Origin: Chondrosia reniformis
Lineage: Eukaryota; Porifera; Demospongiae; Chondrillida; Chondrillidae
Direction of reading: 5' to 3'
NCBI GenBank assembly: GCA_947172415.1
Contig: OX359195.1
Span: forward strand, 4,811,501-4,875,500
DNA length: 64,000 nt
In this document: piece after piece, positions 34,325 to 44,757 of the stretch
Layout of the letters: each line of letters starts with the position of its first letter
Numbering within the stretch: the first letter of the stretch is position 1
The notes under the pieces: generated by a model
Database searches by the model: none
Seen by the model: only the letters and a program-made list of their open reading frames with translations
What the model was told of the DNA's origin: nothing
Position numbers and translations under genes: made by a program

Positions 34325-36019
34325 ATGGCTACAGTAGCTAACTGTCTAGTGCTGGCAGTTTTACTTTTTTCTGACAGGTTTAGCTTTGTAAGTGGTCAGT
34401 TTCCCGCCGTTTGTAACACTGAGTATCACTTGACCAACAAGATATGCTGTCCTGATGACTGTAACACAGCTAGTGGAAGAGGAGTTTGTACTGATATCAC
34501 AACACAGGCTTCGGAGCAGTGGACATCTGCTGATCAAAACTCTGTACTCTCTGATATAGTCTGGACAATGGAAAATATTATTCCGCTTTCTGAATTTGGA
34601 AATAAGCTAGATTCCCGTCTCCGTTGGCCTACAGCTGTATTTAATGAAGTTTGCATGTGCAGTGATCCCTTCTTTGGACCCGATTGTAGTGAGTGCAAAT
34701 TTGGATATGAAGGACCTGATTGTGCCAATAAATCACAGCCTCTATTGCGACAACCTTATGTTGACTTGGAAGTAGCAGATCAAGAGGCAATTGTAAGCAT
34801 ATTGCATTCAGCTAAAGTTACTGACCATAAGCCTTGGGCTGTTATTGTTGATGAACCTGAAAGTGGCAGTAATGATACAGTAAAATTACAAAATGTGACT
34901 ACCTACCATCTGTTTGTCAATTTGCACTTTATGTCAGCAAGGGATGGTGATAGCAACTGTCAAACAAAATTTAATAGCAAATTCCTGAATATGACAGGAA
35001 GAGACTTGCAATGTTATGTTGATTTTGCCCATCAAGGACCTAATTTTGCGACCTGGCACCGATATTTTCTACTACTACTCGAAAGAGAACTTCAGAAAGT
35101 GTCTTTAAATCCTGAGTTTGCCCTGCCTTACTGGGACTGGGAGAGAGATGATGGTAGAAGCATATTAAACAATGATTTACTGGGTAACTTTGACTTAGAT
35201 GGTAAAGGTGACGCCAAAGTGTGTGATGGACATTTAAAAATTGGTAGAAACTGGTGGCATACAGTGTGTGACCAGAATTTCCAACTAAGAAATAATTTAG
35301 CAGATGGTGAAGAAGTAGAGTGTAGGATGACAAGGAAGGCTTGTGATGTCGATGAAGACTTAGAAAAGTTAAATGAACTTTGCCGATTTGGAAATCCAAA
35401 CCAGAAGAGGAAACTGCCTTATCCATTTGAACTTACAGAAGCATTAAAGGATTCCACCTTTGAAGAGCCCAATAGATCATGGAATGAATCTCAAGGTTTT
35501 AGAAACAAATTGGAAGGGTTTGAAACACTTTCCTGTGGAGATGATCCCGATATAAACTCTAGTGATAAAGCCCTTCACAATAAAGTACATATCTATATTA
35601 ATGGACACATGGATAGTGTACCTACTGCTAGTAATGATCCTATTTTCTTCTTTCATCATGCCAACGTTGACCGTATCTTTGAAATGTGGTTAAAGGAGTA
35701 TGGTGACAATGTTAGTGCATATGAGCCTAAAACAAATGGTCATCCAGGACACAATGTTGATGACTGGCTTGTTCCACTCTTTCCTCTTATGACCAATGCT
35801 GACATGTTTAAACGATCTACTGAACTAGGTTATGAATATAATAACCTTGAATTTACAGATCCTAACACTTGTGAACGACTATCTGCTCCACCTATACGTT
35901 TGACAACAAGAGGAACATCTACTCCAGCCACCAAAGGACCCTATACAGACTCTGCAAGAGCTCTCTCATTCTGGATCAGCTTGATCATAGTTCCTCTTGT
36001 CATGTTGCTAGTCTTGTAG
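34325..36019 (+). CDS. Secreted/GPI-anchored tyrosinase 1, 564 residues, single exon
   Basis: A type-3 copper enzyme that hydroxylates monophenols and oxidises diphenols to quinones. The ATG at 34325 begins a signal peptide (CLVLAVLLF, ending near GQFPAVC). A Cys-rich region (residues about 30-135) includes CMCSDPFFGPDCSECKFGYE, like the EGF-like part of vertebrate TYR/TYRP. CuA ligands are H201, H236 and H245 (FATWHRYFLL). CuB ligands are H418, H422 and H445 (FFFHHANVDRIFEMW). The PYWDWER motif is present, and several N-x-S/T sites suit a secreted glycoprotein. A Thr-rich linker leads to a hydrophobic tail (SFWISLIIVPLVMLLVL) that ends the protein, typical of a GPI-anchor signal rather than the TM-plus-cytosolic tail of vertebrate enzymes. 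No intron interrupts it, unlike neighbouring genes. A TATA box lies 88 bp upstream. Substrate is unknown. Confidence 0.92.
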   Translation: MATVANCLVLAVLLFSDRFSFVSGQFPAVCNTEYHLTNKICCPDDCNTASGRGVCTDITTQASEQWTSADQNSVLSDIVWTMENIIPLSEFGNKLDSRLRWPTAVFNEVCMCSDPFFGPDCSECKFGYEGPDCANKSQPLLRQPYVDLEVADQEAIVSILHSAKVTDHKPWAVIVDEPESGSNDTVKLQNVTTYHLFVNLHFMSARDGDSNCQTKFNSKFLNMTGRDLQCYVDFAHQGPNFATWHRYFLLLLERELQKVSLNPEFALPYWDWERDDGRSILNNDLLGNFDLDGKGDAKVCDGHLKIGRNWWHTVCDQNFQLRNNLADGEEVECRMTRKACDVDEDLEKLNELCRFGNPNQKRKLPYPFELTEALKDSTFEEPNRSWNESQGFRNKLEGFETLSCGDDPDINSSDKALHNKVHIYINGHMDSVPTASNDPIFFFHHANVDRIFEMWLKEYGDNVSAYEPKTNGHPGHNVDDWLVPLFPLMTNADMFKRSTELGYEYNNLEFTDPNTCERLSAPPIRLTTRGTSTPATKGPYTDSARALSFWISLIIVPLVMLLVL

Positions 36020-37144
36020 CACCAAATTAGGTTATTTGGAATTGTAACTCAAACTCAAAACTAACAATTAAGAAAACTGTATATAAGTACTTACGTAGCT
36101 GTTATCCCTCATTAGTGTTTTAGAAGTGTTAATCATTACATTACATATAGAAGACATGTGAATTAACTTAATTCGGTACTTTTTAGGTCAGTTGTCCAGA
36201 CCGTACGTTGCAATTGGTAATCGGTAAAAAGGTTATTCTAGTGGGAAAGTTTGTTCAAATGGTAGTCGCGAGTGCTAACCGATTATCGATTGCAATGTCT
36301 GGTCTGGACAACTAACCCAATATGTATTGTAATAAGAACTAAATACATGTACGTATGTAACTATGTTCAATTGATATACACAAGTAGTTTGATTCTTGAT
36401 AATACAGTATATGTACGTACATACCTCTTGATTGACTAATTAACAAATTACCTGAAGCTAAACCAATTATGTACCTCTAGTGGCTAACCGATAATTACTG
36501 TTTTTGGTTTAAATGTTTGTAACTGACCTGTATGTTTAAATATGCTTGCGTAATAGGCTAATTGGATTTGGACTGGAATTTACTTGTCTACAGTCAACAA
36601 CTTGGACACTGTCAGATGGATACAGAATGCAAGCTTGTGTGTGTATGTAGATAAAGCATATTGATGTGATGCTGAGCAAAGCATTTGTAAGCTCTTATCA
36701 GAGAGTACGGTACTACTCTGAGTAGGGATCATATACATACTGGTTGTTTCGTTTTCCTATATACGTATAATCCCAAAATAGGCTGAAAGCTGCCGAAACA
36801 AGGCTATGTAGAGTTAAATATAGAACAGCTAAAAACTTGTCTTTAAGGCAAGTGATCCACTGGCAAATGAACAAAATTTGGGTCAACCGAAATTTGAAAT
36901 CTCCCATTTTCTTCTTCATCTTCTTTGCCTGCTGTGACTAAAAAAGGAAATAAGCTTTCGGACTACTTCTTAAGCGAAACGACTCTAAATTTTCCACACA
37001 ATTTTTTGTAGGAGTGAAAGCGATAGTTTTTGTGTCCCCAGAGTCAAGGCTTCAATAAATTCACCATTTTAATGGCATCCTATTAAGTCTGAGATTGCGA
37101 AACCAAAATGGAAATATAAAAATCTAATTCCTAGCTCTTGCTCC
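36020..37144. other. Intergenic, with an inverted-repeat element
   Basis: Contains the inverted repeat at 36187-36315. A minus frame at 36919-36713 (MKKKMGDFKFRLTQ, hydrophobic) has no known relative. The rest is AT-rich. Confidence 0.4.
36187..36315. mobile_element. Inverted-repeat (MITE-like) element
   Basis: GTCAGTTGTCCAGACC and TTGCAATTGGTAATCGGT at the left pair with ACCGATTATCGATTGCAA and GTCTGGACAACTAAC at the right. The core of about 40 bp has no coding potential. Confidence 0.65.
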
Positions 37145-37720
37145 ACAGAAACAAGGAAGGATGTTACACAATGAAGCATTAGCTGGGCATGAATCATACA
37201 AGCAAGGGTACCGGTGTTACATGTTGCAACATATCCCTACATTTGGCAGCATTTTGCATTGTGTATGTGCTTCCCACTAGAAAATGCATGGTTTCTACTC
37301 TTATTCTTCCCATGTACATAGGTATATATAGTACTACCATACAGGAAGCCTTTGTCATTCCATTCTTATAACTAGTGTAAACAAATGTTTTATTCCTTGA
37401 GCCATTTAAATTTACACATAGCATATGTGTAACTAAAATCTTATTTGCTCTACTCAAGAGAAATATTGTTACCTCTATGTCCTAGTTCCACTTATTTGCA
37501 GCCTTTACGCTTACTGATAATTTCACTGCATGTCTTTGTGTGGAGCATACATATTAGGGGACTGTAGCTTCATCTGCCCCAATTCCTATACCAATGCTGC
37601 CAGACGTAGGGATATGGTGCAACACCCTTGCTTGTATGATTCATGCACAGCTAATGCTCTTCACTGTGTAACATCATTTCTTGTTTCTGTATTTTTGTGC
37701 CATCCCTACATCTTCACTAT
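37145..37720. mobile_element. Non-autonomous element with about 100-bp terminal inverted repeats
   Basis: The left arm (ACAGAAACAAGGAAGGATGT to CCCTACATTTGGCAGC, about 37146-37255) is repeated inverted at about 37592-37700 (GCTGCCAGACGTAGGGATAT to ACATCATTTCTTGTTTCTGT). One end of the same family lies alone at about 22245-22340. No transposase frame inside. Confidence 0.65.
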
Positions 37721-37880
37721 TTTTGAGAAACGTTTAATGTTTCTAGTTAATTTGCTATCAGTAAATTTCCTCTATAATTGGCTTACCATTCATAAACTGT
37801 TTGTTAGTGCAAACCTTAAAAGTGTGTGAGTGATGTTTGTAAAGCATACGTATAAGTAGTATATATGATGCTGTATTTAA

Positions 37881-38282
37881 ATGATAGGGATTTCTTCTAA
37901 CTGCACCAAACTTATTGTTGAGGTGGTTCATCTTTTAGTCTTTTTGAACATCTTAGAGACGCAGTTTGTTCTTGTAAGGATTCGGATGTTTCAACTCTTG
38001 GGGGCCCTGGGGAAATGGTGGGAAAATTTCTTCATTAAAGAGCCAACCTCCAGCAGTCACCATCAGTTGTTGAAGAAGACTCCCAGGGTCAAAACGTCCA
38101 AATCTCTAAAAGAACCAACTGCATCACTAGACACTCAAGAGACCATGATGAACCATCTCAAAGATGCTCTATTTAGCTGTACTGTGTATATTGAAGATTT
38201 GAATGTAGAGGTCTATTGTAATTGCCAAACAACACATTGTATACTTAATATTATGTGTGAGAGCAGCCACCCTTGTTGTTAA
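37881..38282 (+). other. Unrecognised open frame, 133 codons
   Basis: The part from about 37970 is less AT-rich and protein-like (LGALGKWWENFF, TPRVKTSKSLKEP, MMNHLKDALFSC). An acceptor-like TTCTTGTAAG precedes it. No partner exon or family could be found; it may be an old transposon or exon remnant. Confidence 0.22.
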
Positions 38283-40959
38283 GCACCTTTAGTTTAAGTT
38301 AGGTCATCATATTTTTATTGAGAAGTAAAAATCTTTCTGTGACTGTGGGAATCTTAGACTACTGCTACTTGATTTCTGACAGATGTGTAGAAACAGTTTG
38401 TGATACCATTTACTCACGTACTCATTGCTTACATATACCTGTACATGAATAATCAATATGCCATTTTACTTATGTACATGCTGTACATCTATAGATATAT
38501 TTTAGAGTAAAAGGGCCTATAGAAGACTAAACCTAGTAAGAGCTTTGGATTACAAGAGTTTCTCCTTTTATTTTTCTTCTTCTCTACTGGGCCTTGTATT
38601 TATTGTGAACCTTGGGTAAGGTGCAGTAAACAGTGGTACGCATGTACCTTGGACAATACGTATGCATGTATGTACGTACATACGTAGTACGTAGCTCAGG
38701 TGTGTAATTTACATTAAATTATTGTTTCCATACCTAATGTAGTATACTAGCTGTTATAATGTACTTGCTATGGTTGTCCCTACAGGATAGCTTTACTAAT
38801 TAAGTGCTTTAGTTTACAAATTTACATCTGGGTCATCCCTTATGCGTATATAGCAAATATACGCATAAGGGATACATTTTCTGAGCTAAATACATATGAG
38901 GTTTTTAGACAGGTCAATATATGCTTAGATACGTACCTCTTGTTAAAGTACATGTACGTATGACAGTTGCCCTGACTGTGTTTATTCTGTAATCTGTTAT
39001 TGGGCTTATCTCTTTTAATCTGTTATTGGGCTTATCTCTTTCAAACAGTGTCATGAATATATTTGTACCTATAATCCTGGGAAGACAGGGAGTGGTCCAC
39101 TGGTAGGAAGCCAGACAGAGTTCTATTATTATGCAATCTTAGAATGTGCAATGAATATACTTAAGTGGTCCTATGGGGCCCAATGAATATGTATCTCCTA
39201 TAGGAGGATGTTTAGCTCAAGATAATGACTTTGGTGGTTTATAACAGACTTACATACTTATAGTATATAGAGACTTATATATACGTATGTACAATGATTA
39301 TTTGCACAATACATGTACTGTATAATATACTATGGAAAATCACTAGAGTATTATACTGGTTTGGCATAATATACAGTACTCCAGTGATATACGAATGTAT
39401 CATAGCCTTTGCACCATGATGAACCAGTTTACTGTGAGTGCTCAGTCTCGCTTGTAGACTACAGGCTCCAACTTTACCAATTTTAACTCTTTGCAGGTTT
39501 CAGTCTTGTGCTGGCCAGTTTAGGATAGCTGTATTTCAAGGTAGCAAGGTGCTACAAGATTGTAATGCAAAGGTGACAGCTTCTAAGTAGTGGTACTCAG
39601 GTGAGAAGAACAGATAAAATTGTTTTTTTAAGCATCTTCAATGAATATGTTCAGTAGCTGCTAATAAGGGTAAAGGTGAGTGAGTCTTGTTTTGAGGTAA
39701 TTAAAGTGATGCTGCTACATAAATATGTATATTCCTGCTTAAAAGTTAAGACATGAAGTATGCATGTATGTACGTACGTACGTACGTATGTGAAAGGAGT
39801 TAATTGCATAAAAAAGTCAAATGACTTTGGTCCAACAGCCAATATTAGACTGCCATCTTGGCTGGTTTGGTAATTAAAAAGATTTTTTTGCCATCTTTTT
39901 AGTACAAGTTAAGTATTTACTTTTAAGTTATGGTCAGTGGTATACGAATATGTAGGGGAGACATGAGTGTACAGACATACCTATTCACAATGATATGTAC
40001 AACATCATGCTGTTAATGATGTAAAACATTTTTGCTTCAACTTTGTGGTTTAAGATAACATACTAAATTCCTGTTGTAATTGCATATGTACGCACATACA
40101 TGCATAGTTCTATGATTGAATTGTTCAGTAAGCAGAGCTAGACTTTATTAATGTGCATGGAAAATATGTTTTTCTTGGTAGCCTTTTGAGCTTCATTTTA
40201 ATGTATACCATGTGTTGCAGCCATGCATGAGGCATGATTGAGATCTTAACACATCTAAGGATGTCTTGCTTCTATGATTGCCAAATATTGTTGGCCAGAT
40301 ACCTTAGCTTGGTGACCCGGGAAGTATCTCCTTGAGTCTCTCAGTCAGCTTCCAGTGTTCCTCAGGTCATCCAGCCGTTTAATTATTTAGGCTACTTAAG
40401 GTTGGTCTGAACAGGTAACATACGTATGTTCCATTCTGGCCCTAGAAATAGTGTCATACACTTGAAGGAATCTGAAATTCAGTGTGGATATGTACGTACG
40501 TAAGTCTGGATCAAAACCATTTCATTGTTTTGAATAAGGTGTTCTTACCTCTCCCAATTGAGGAATACTCTAAAGCTTTCCTAGCAGGGACATGTTGGAG
40601 ATCCCCCTATAATTAGCTTAGCAATTCTAATTACCCTTCTTAGCACAGATAGGTGAGCGGCCTGCCTCCATTTTGAGGGATACAGCCAGTCTCCAGGGGG
40701 TGGTTAAGAAAGGGAGGATGATGTCTTCAATGCCCTTTGTGTGTTTAGGTAAAATCTAGGAACCAATTGCAAAGAATATTCTCCTTACACCTATATAGGT
40801 ATATGCTGAAGTGTGGGATTGAAGTACAATTGTTGTTGTTATCATCTAGAGGTTGCAATGAATATTTTATCAGGCAATGGCATTATCATTGTAAGGTGTG
40901 GGTGGGCTCTGTGATAAGCAAGTGATTCTGGTTAAAGCAGTGTTTATTTAATTTGAGAG
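38283..40959. other. Intergenic between tyrosinases 1 and 2, rich in repeats
   Basis: Holds the hairpin at 38837-38875, a TACG microsatellite at 39764-39790 and flanking blocks shared with 43.3-44.7 kb and 61.2-62.5 kb (for example TCCTGGGAAGACAGGGAGTG near 39075 and GGGTAAAGGTGAGTGAGTCT near 39668). About 39950-40240 resembles 59430-59770. 40250-40760 is less AT-rich and could be old retroelement DNA; no intact gene. Confidence 0.45.
38837..38875. repeat. Near-perfect hairpin
   Basis: ATCCCTTATGCGTATA and TATACGCATAAGGGAT are exact inverses separated by about 7 nt. Confidence 0.75.
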
Positions 40960-40968
40960 TATAAATAG
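40960..40968 (+). promoter_or_regulatory. TATA box of tyrosinase 2
   Basis: TATAAATAG, 86 bp before the ATG at 41046. A TGATTCTGG word occurs upstream here and upstream of the TATA box of tyrosinase 1. Confidence 0.65.
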
Positions 40969-41045
40969 ATGCCTACCTGTTTGCCTTGCTAGTTTATCAT
41001 TAGTAGCCAATTTTCACTCATTACTATATTTGTGATATTCTGAAG

Positions 41046-42773
41046 ATGAGAATTCTGTGCCTTTTGTCTGCAGTTTTGCTATTTACTGACAGGCCTATCC
41101 CCATTAATGGTCAGTTTCCAGCTGTTTGTAATACTCCTGAGAACTTGAATTCCAAGAGGTGTTGTCCTAATAATTGCAACGCAACCAGTGGAAAAGGAAA
41201 CTGCATTGATATCACAAATGTGAAAAATACCCAGTGGCTAAATTCTGATTCATCTGTTGTGGATAAAATTGAAAACATTATTCCAAGTATGGTTGGTAAT
41301 AAGGTAGATTCTCGTCTCCGTTGGCCCACAGCTGTATTTACTCATGTTTGCAAGTGTATAGATCCATACGCTGGACCGGATTGCAATGAATGTATATTTG
41401 GGCGGAAAGGAGATGCCTGCAATAAAAATTCCAATCTTGTACGTAAATCAATAGTAAGCATGACAGAAGAACAAATAGGAACACTTTCAGAGCAAATATA
41501 CAATGCTAAGAATTCCAATCGTAAAGAATGGGCCATTATTGTAGAAGAACCTGAAAAAGGCAGCAGTGGTACTGTTGTAATGGAAAATGTTAATGCCTAC
41601 CATCTCTTTGTGTATCTACACTTTATGGCAACTAGGGATAATGATGGAAGCTGTAAAGATATAGGTAATAAAAATGTTACTGTAGATTTTGCTCATGAAG
41701 GACCCACCTTTGCTACTTGGCATAGATATTATCTACTATTGTTTGAGAGAGAGATGCGTAAGGAGGAAGACAATGCAGATTTTGTGTTGCCCTATTGGGA
41801 CTGGGAGCGAGATAGAGGCTTAAGGATATTAAAAGATAGATATTTTGGTAGTTTTGACTCAGACAACACACAACCAAATGATGAGTGTCTAAATCCAAAG
41901 ATTAATGGTAGTGATTGGATAACAGTATGTGATCATCCTTTTCAAATACAACACCGCAACAAGAAAACAGATACAGTTACAGTATGTGACGATATCAGAA
42001 GACTTTGTAGTGTGACTGCAGACTTGACCAAAGATGATTATAAAACACTTTGTCGTTATGGCAACAAAAAAGAAGATAACAAAAAAGAAGGGCGACTACT
42101 TCCTTTTCCTTATGAACTTGAAGAAGCACTGAAAGATCAGAGATATGAGGAAGGAACTGGGCCATGGAATGGAAATTCAGGTGCTTTTAGAAACAAATTA
42201 GAAGGCTTTGTCGGAATGAATTGCATTGAGAGTGGGAGTGGAATAGTAACAAGTTCTGCTGAAATGGGTTCTACTGAAGATGAGCCACAGAGAGCCCTCC
42301 ACAATCAGGTTCACCTTTTTTTTAGTGGGCACCTTGGCAATGTACCTTCAGCAAGTAATGATCCAATATTTTTTCTCCATCATGCAAACATTGATCGAAT
42401 GTTTGAAATGTGGTTGAAAAAGTATAATGCTGATGTAAGTGCATATATTGCAGAATCAGGTGGTCATCCAGGGCACAATCTTGATGACTGGCTTGTTCCA
42501 CTCTTTCCTCTTATGACCAATGCTGACATGTTTAAACGATCTACTAACTTAGGTTATGAATACGAAAGTCTTGAAGTTGTACAGGCAAAAGACTGTGGTC
42601 AACTGTCAGGAGATTCACCCACTGATTCTCCTCCTACCACTCGCTCGTCTGGTTCTGGTGGTGGTTCTGGTGGTGGTTCATCTGGTCAAGGAGATCATTC
42701 CTCTGTTGTTCATGTGTCAGCTTGGTTGATTGTCCTCACTCTTCCTCTTGTAATGCTGTGGAATGCTTACTAG
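41046..42773 (+). CDS. Secreted/GPI-anchored tyrosinase 2, 575 residues, single exon
   Basis: Same architecture as tyrosinase 1. Signal peptide at residues 1-22 (ILCLLSAVLLF), Cys-rich EGF-like region with CKCIDPYAGPDCNECIFG at about 102-119. CuA ligands H192, H217, H226 (FATWHRYYLLLFE); CuB ligands H419, H423, H446 (FFLHHANIDRMFEMW). PYWDWER and the GHPGHNLDDWLVPLFPLMTN block are conserved. It differs from gene 1 by a Gly/Ser-rich stalk (SGSGGGSGGGSSGQG) before the C-terminal hydrophobic segment, again at the very end and GPI-like. The stalk would hold the catalytic domain away from the membrane. It is the parent or closest sister of the pseudogene at 44758-47320: the pseudogene and its 3' flank match this gene and its 3' flank. 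No intron. Confidence 0.92.
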   Translation: MRILCLLSAVLLFTDRPIPINGQFPAVCNTPENLNSKRCCPNNCNATSGKGNCIDITNVKNTQWLNSDSSVVDKIENIIPSMVGNKVDSRLRWPTAVFTHVCKCIDPYAGPDCNECIFGRKGDACNKNSNLVRKSIVSMTEEQIGTLSEQIYNAKNSNRKEWAIIVEEPEKGSSGTVVMENVNAYHLFVYLHFMATRDNDGSCKDIGNKNVTVDFAHEGPTFATWHRYYLLLFEREMRKEEDNADFVLPYWDWERDRGLRILKDRYFGSFDSDNTQPNDECLNPKINGSDWITVCDHPFQIQHRNKKTDTVTVCDDIRRLCSVTADLTKDDYKTLCRYGNKKEDNKKEGRLLPFPYELEEALKDQRYEEGTGPWNGNSGAFRNKLEGFVGMNCIESGSGIVTSSAEMGSTEDEPQRALHNQVHLFFSGHLGNVPSASNDPIFFLHHANIDRMFEMWLKKYNADVSAYIAESGGHPGHNLDDWLVPLFPLMTNADMFKRSTNLGYEYESLEVVQAKDCGQLSGDSPTDSPPTTRSSGSGGGSGGGSSGQGDHSSVVHVSAWLIVLTLPLVMLWNAY

Positions 42774-44757
42774 AGGCAGTCTAGCACCCAAGGAACGCCT
42801 AACAGTAGTAACTATATACGTAGTACCCATATGTACACCATACGTTAGTATTCCTTTATCTTTAATTTGTAACCTTTTTGCTATCAATTAACTTGAACTG
42901 ATAGAATGTTTTTCATATTAGGTAAATTTACTGATTAAACTTTGCAAATTTGATTTATATAATTCATAAGTTACGTATATGCTCGAAAGAGGCCATTTTT
43001 GTTCATATATATACATATACCCAGCTTTTTAGGATTGCTATATTTGTCATTTGATGTACGTATGATGGTATTCTTATGTTATGGGTAAGTACAACAGTAT
43101 AATGTAGTGTAAACACAGCAGTAGTAACTAGTGGTTATGTATCCATGGAAACATCTTGCAGTAATAATTCTTGTCTTTGTTGTGCTTCTTTTGCTATCGA
43201 TGTAGTATTACTTTATGCTTCAGTATTCTATTACATTTTTTACAATCATTATGACAATGTTGCAAAACTGATGGGAAATAGTGATAAATTTGTTTATGGG
43301 AGTGTTATTCTGTAATCCTATTGTAATAGGTAGGTATTGGGCTTACCTAGTCTCTTCAGTACTAGTGTCATGAATATATTTGTATGTACCTATATTGTCC
43401 TGGGAAGGTAGGGGGTGGTCTACTGGTGGGAAGCCTGACCAAGTTCTATTATCTTTAATTTGAATGTGCAATGAATATACTTACATGTAACTCCTAAGGG
43501 TGACCTTATTTGTTTATAACAGACCTACACATACCTACTTATAGTATAGGTAAAAGGTATAGATAAAGACATACAATTGACAAAGTATGAGTTATGGTTT
43601 CATATAATAAGCTCTCCCTTTCAGAAGAATATCTTCCAAGGGAATTGAAATGTCTAGTCTGTCTCCCAGTCAAATTAATGTAAAGTATGAGTGAACTAGT
43701 TGATTCTAAGAAGTGCATTCTCTACCTAACAATGTAGGCGGCTTCAGACTTCTCAAAGATGTTGCTATATCTGTGGGAAGTTAACTGTTTATTTTAGAAG
43801 AGTAGCTTTATGTATTTAGGAGTTAATACAAACTTGCATTCCAGCATGCATAGACACCTTTGAATATAATCACTGGAGAAATGTATTATCCAAGGTACCA
43901 GTTATAATCTGTAGTGTGAATACAATGTCATGAACATATGTATTTTCATCAGCTGCTACAAATTTTCTTTATCAATTTTTAGTGGAAACTCTATGACAGA
44001 GGTCATTTATTATGTGCAATGAATTTACTTACTCAAGTGGTCATATGGGCCTCCAATCAATTTGTGACATTGTTTCCAAACTATAATTAACAAGTAATAC
44101 AGTATTAGTAGCACTGTATGTGATGTTAGAAGCAGAGGTGAGAGTGCTGCTACAGTGACTAGCATATGTACATGAATATGGTAACGAAACAAGACCTTTT
44201 TCCATCCTACTTCAGCTACCATGTTGGGTTTTCCCAATAACAGTAGTAATATGTTAAGTTTCAGTAGCTACGTAGCCATGCCCCTTCTGTACATAATCAT
44301 TGTCTTGTGTCCTTACATTTGCCAGCTTAAAGATGTGACAAGGTACGTATAGGCAGAGGTGACAGTTTAGTAATCAAGGGAGTGGTCCTTTGGGGAGGAG
44401 AACAGATAAAATTGTTTTCTTAAGCATCTTAAAGTATACAATGAATATGCTCAGTAACTGCTAATAGGGGTAAAGGTGAGTGAGTCTTGAGGTAATTGAA
44501 GTGCTGGGGCCATAAATGTATCCCATAAATGTACATACACATATATTTCCTACCTGCTATAAAAGTTAAGACTTGAAGCATGCAATAATATTAATTATGA
44601 TGTTTATACCTTCATACTGTAATGTACATTTGTACATGTATTTGAAGGGAGTTAATTGCATAAAGCCTGTGCAAAGATATGATGTGATAGAAATATTCAA
44701 TGGAATGTATTAAGCCAAATCATAGCCATTGTATAGGCTTTGTACAATTAACCTGTA
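42774..44757. other. Repeated 3' flank of tyrosinase 2
   Basis: 42860-43260 is repeated after the pseudogene at about 47315-47740. 43300-44670 is repeated at about 61190-62545 and partly at 38.99-39.8 kb. No coding frame is kept among the copies, so these are flanking DNA carried along with the tyrosinase duplications. Confidence 0.6.

Noticed and set aside
35040-35426. 128-codon minus frame inside tyrosinase 1
   Set aside because: Antisense shadow of a strongly supported coding exon; similar shadows occur in the other two tyrosinases.
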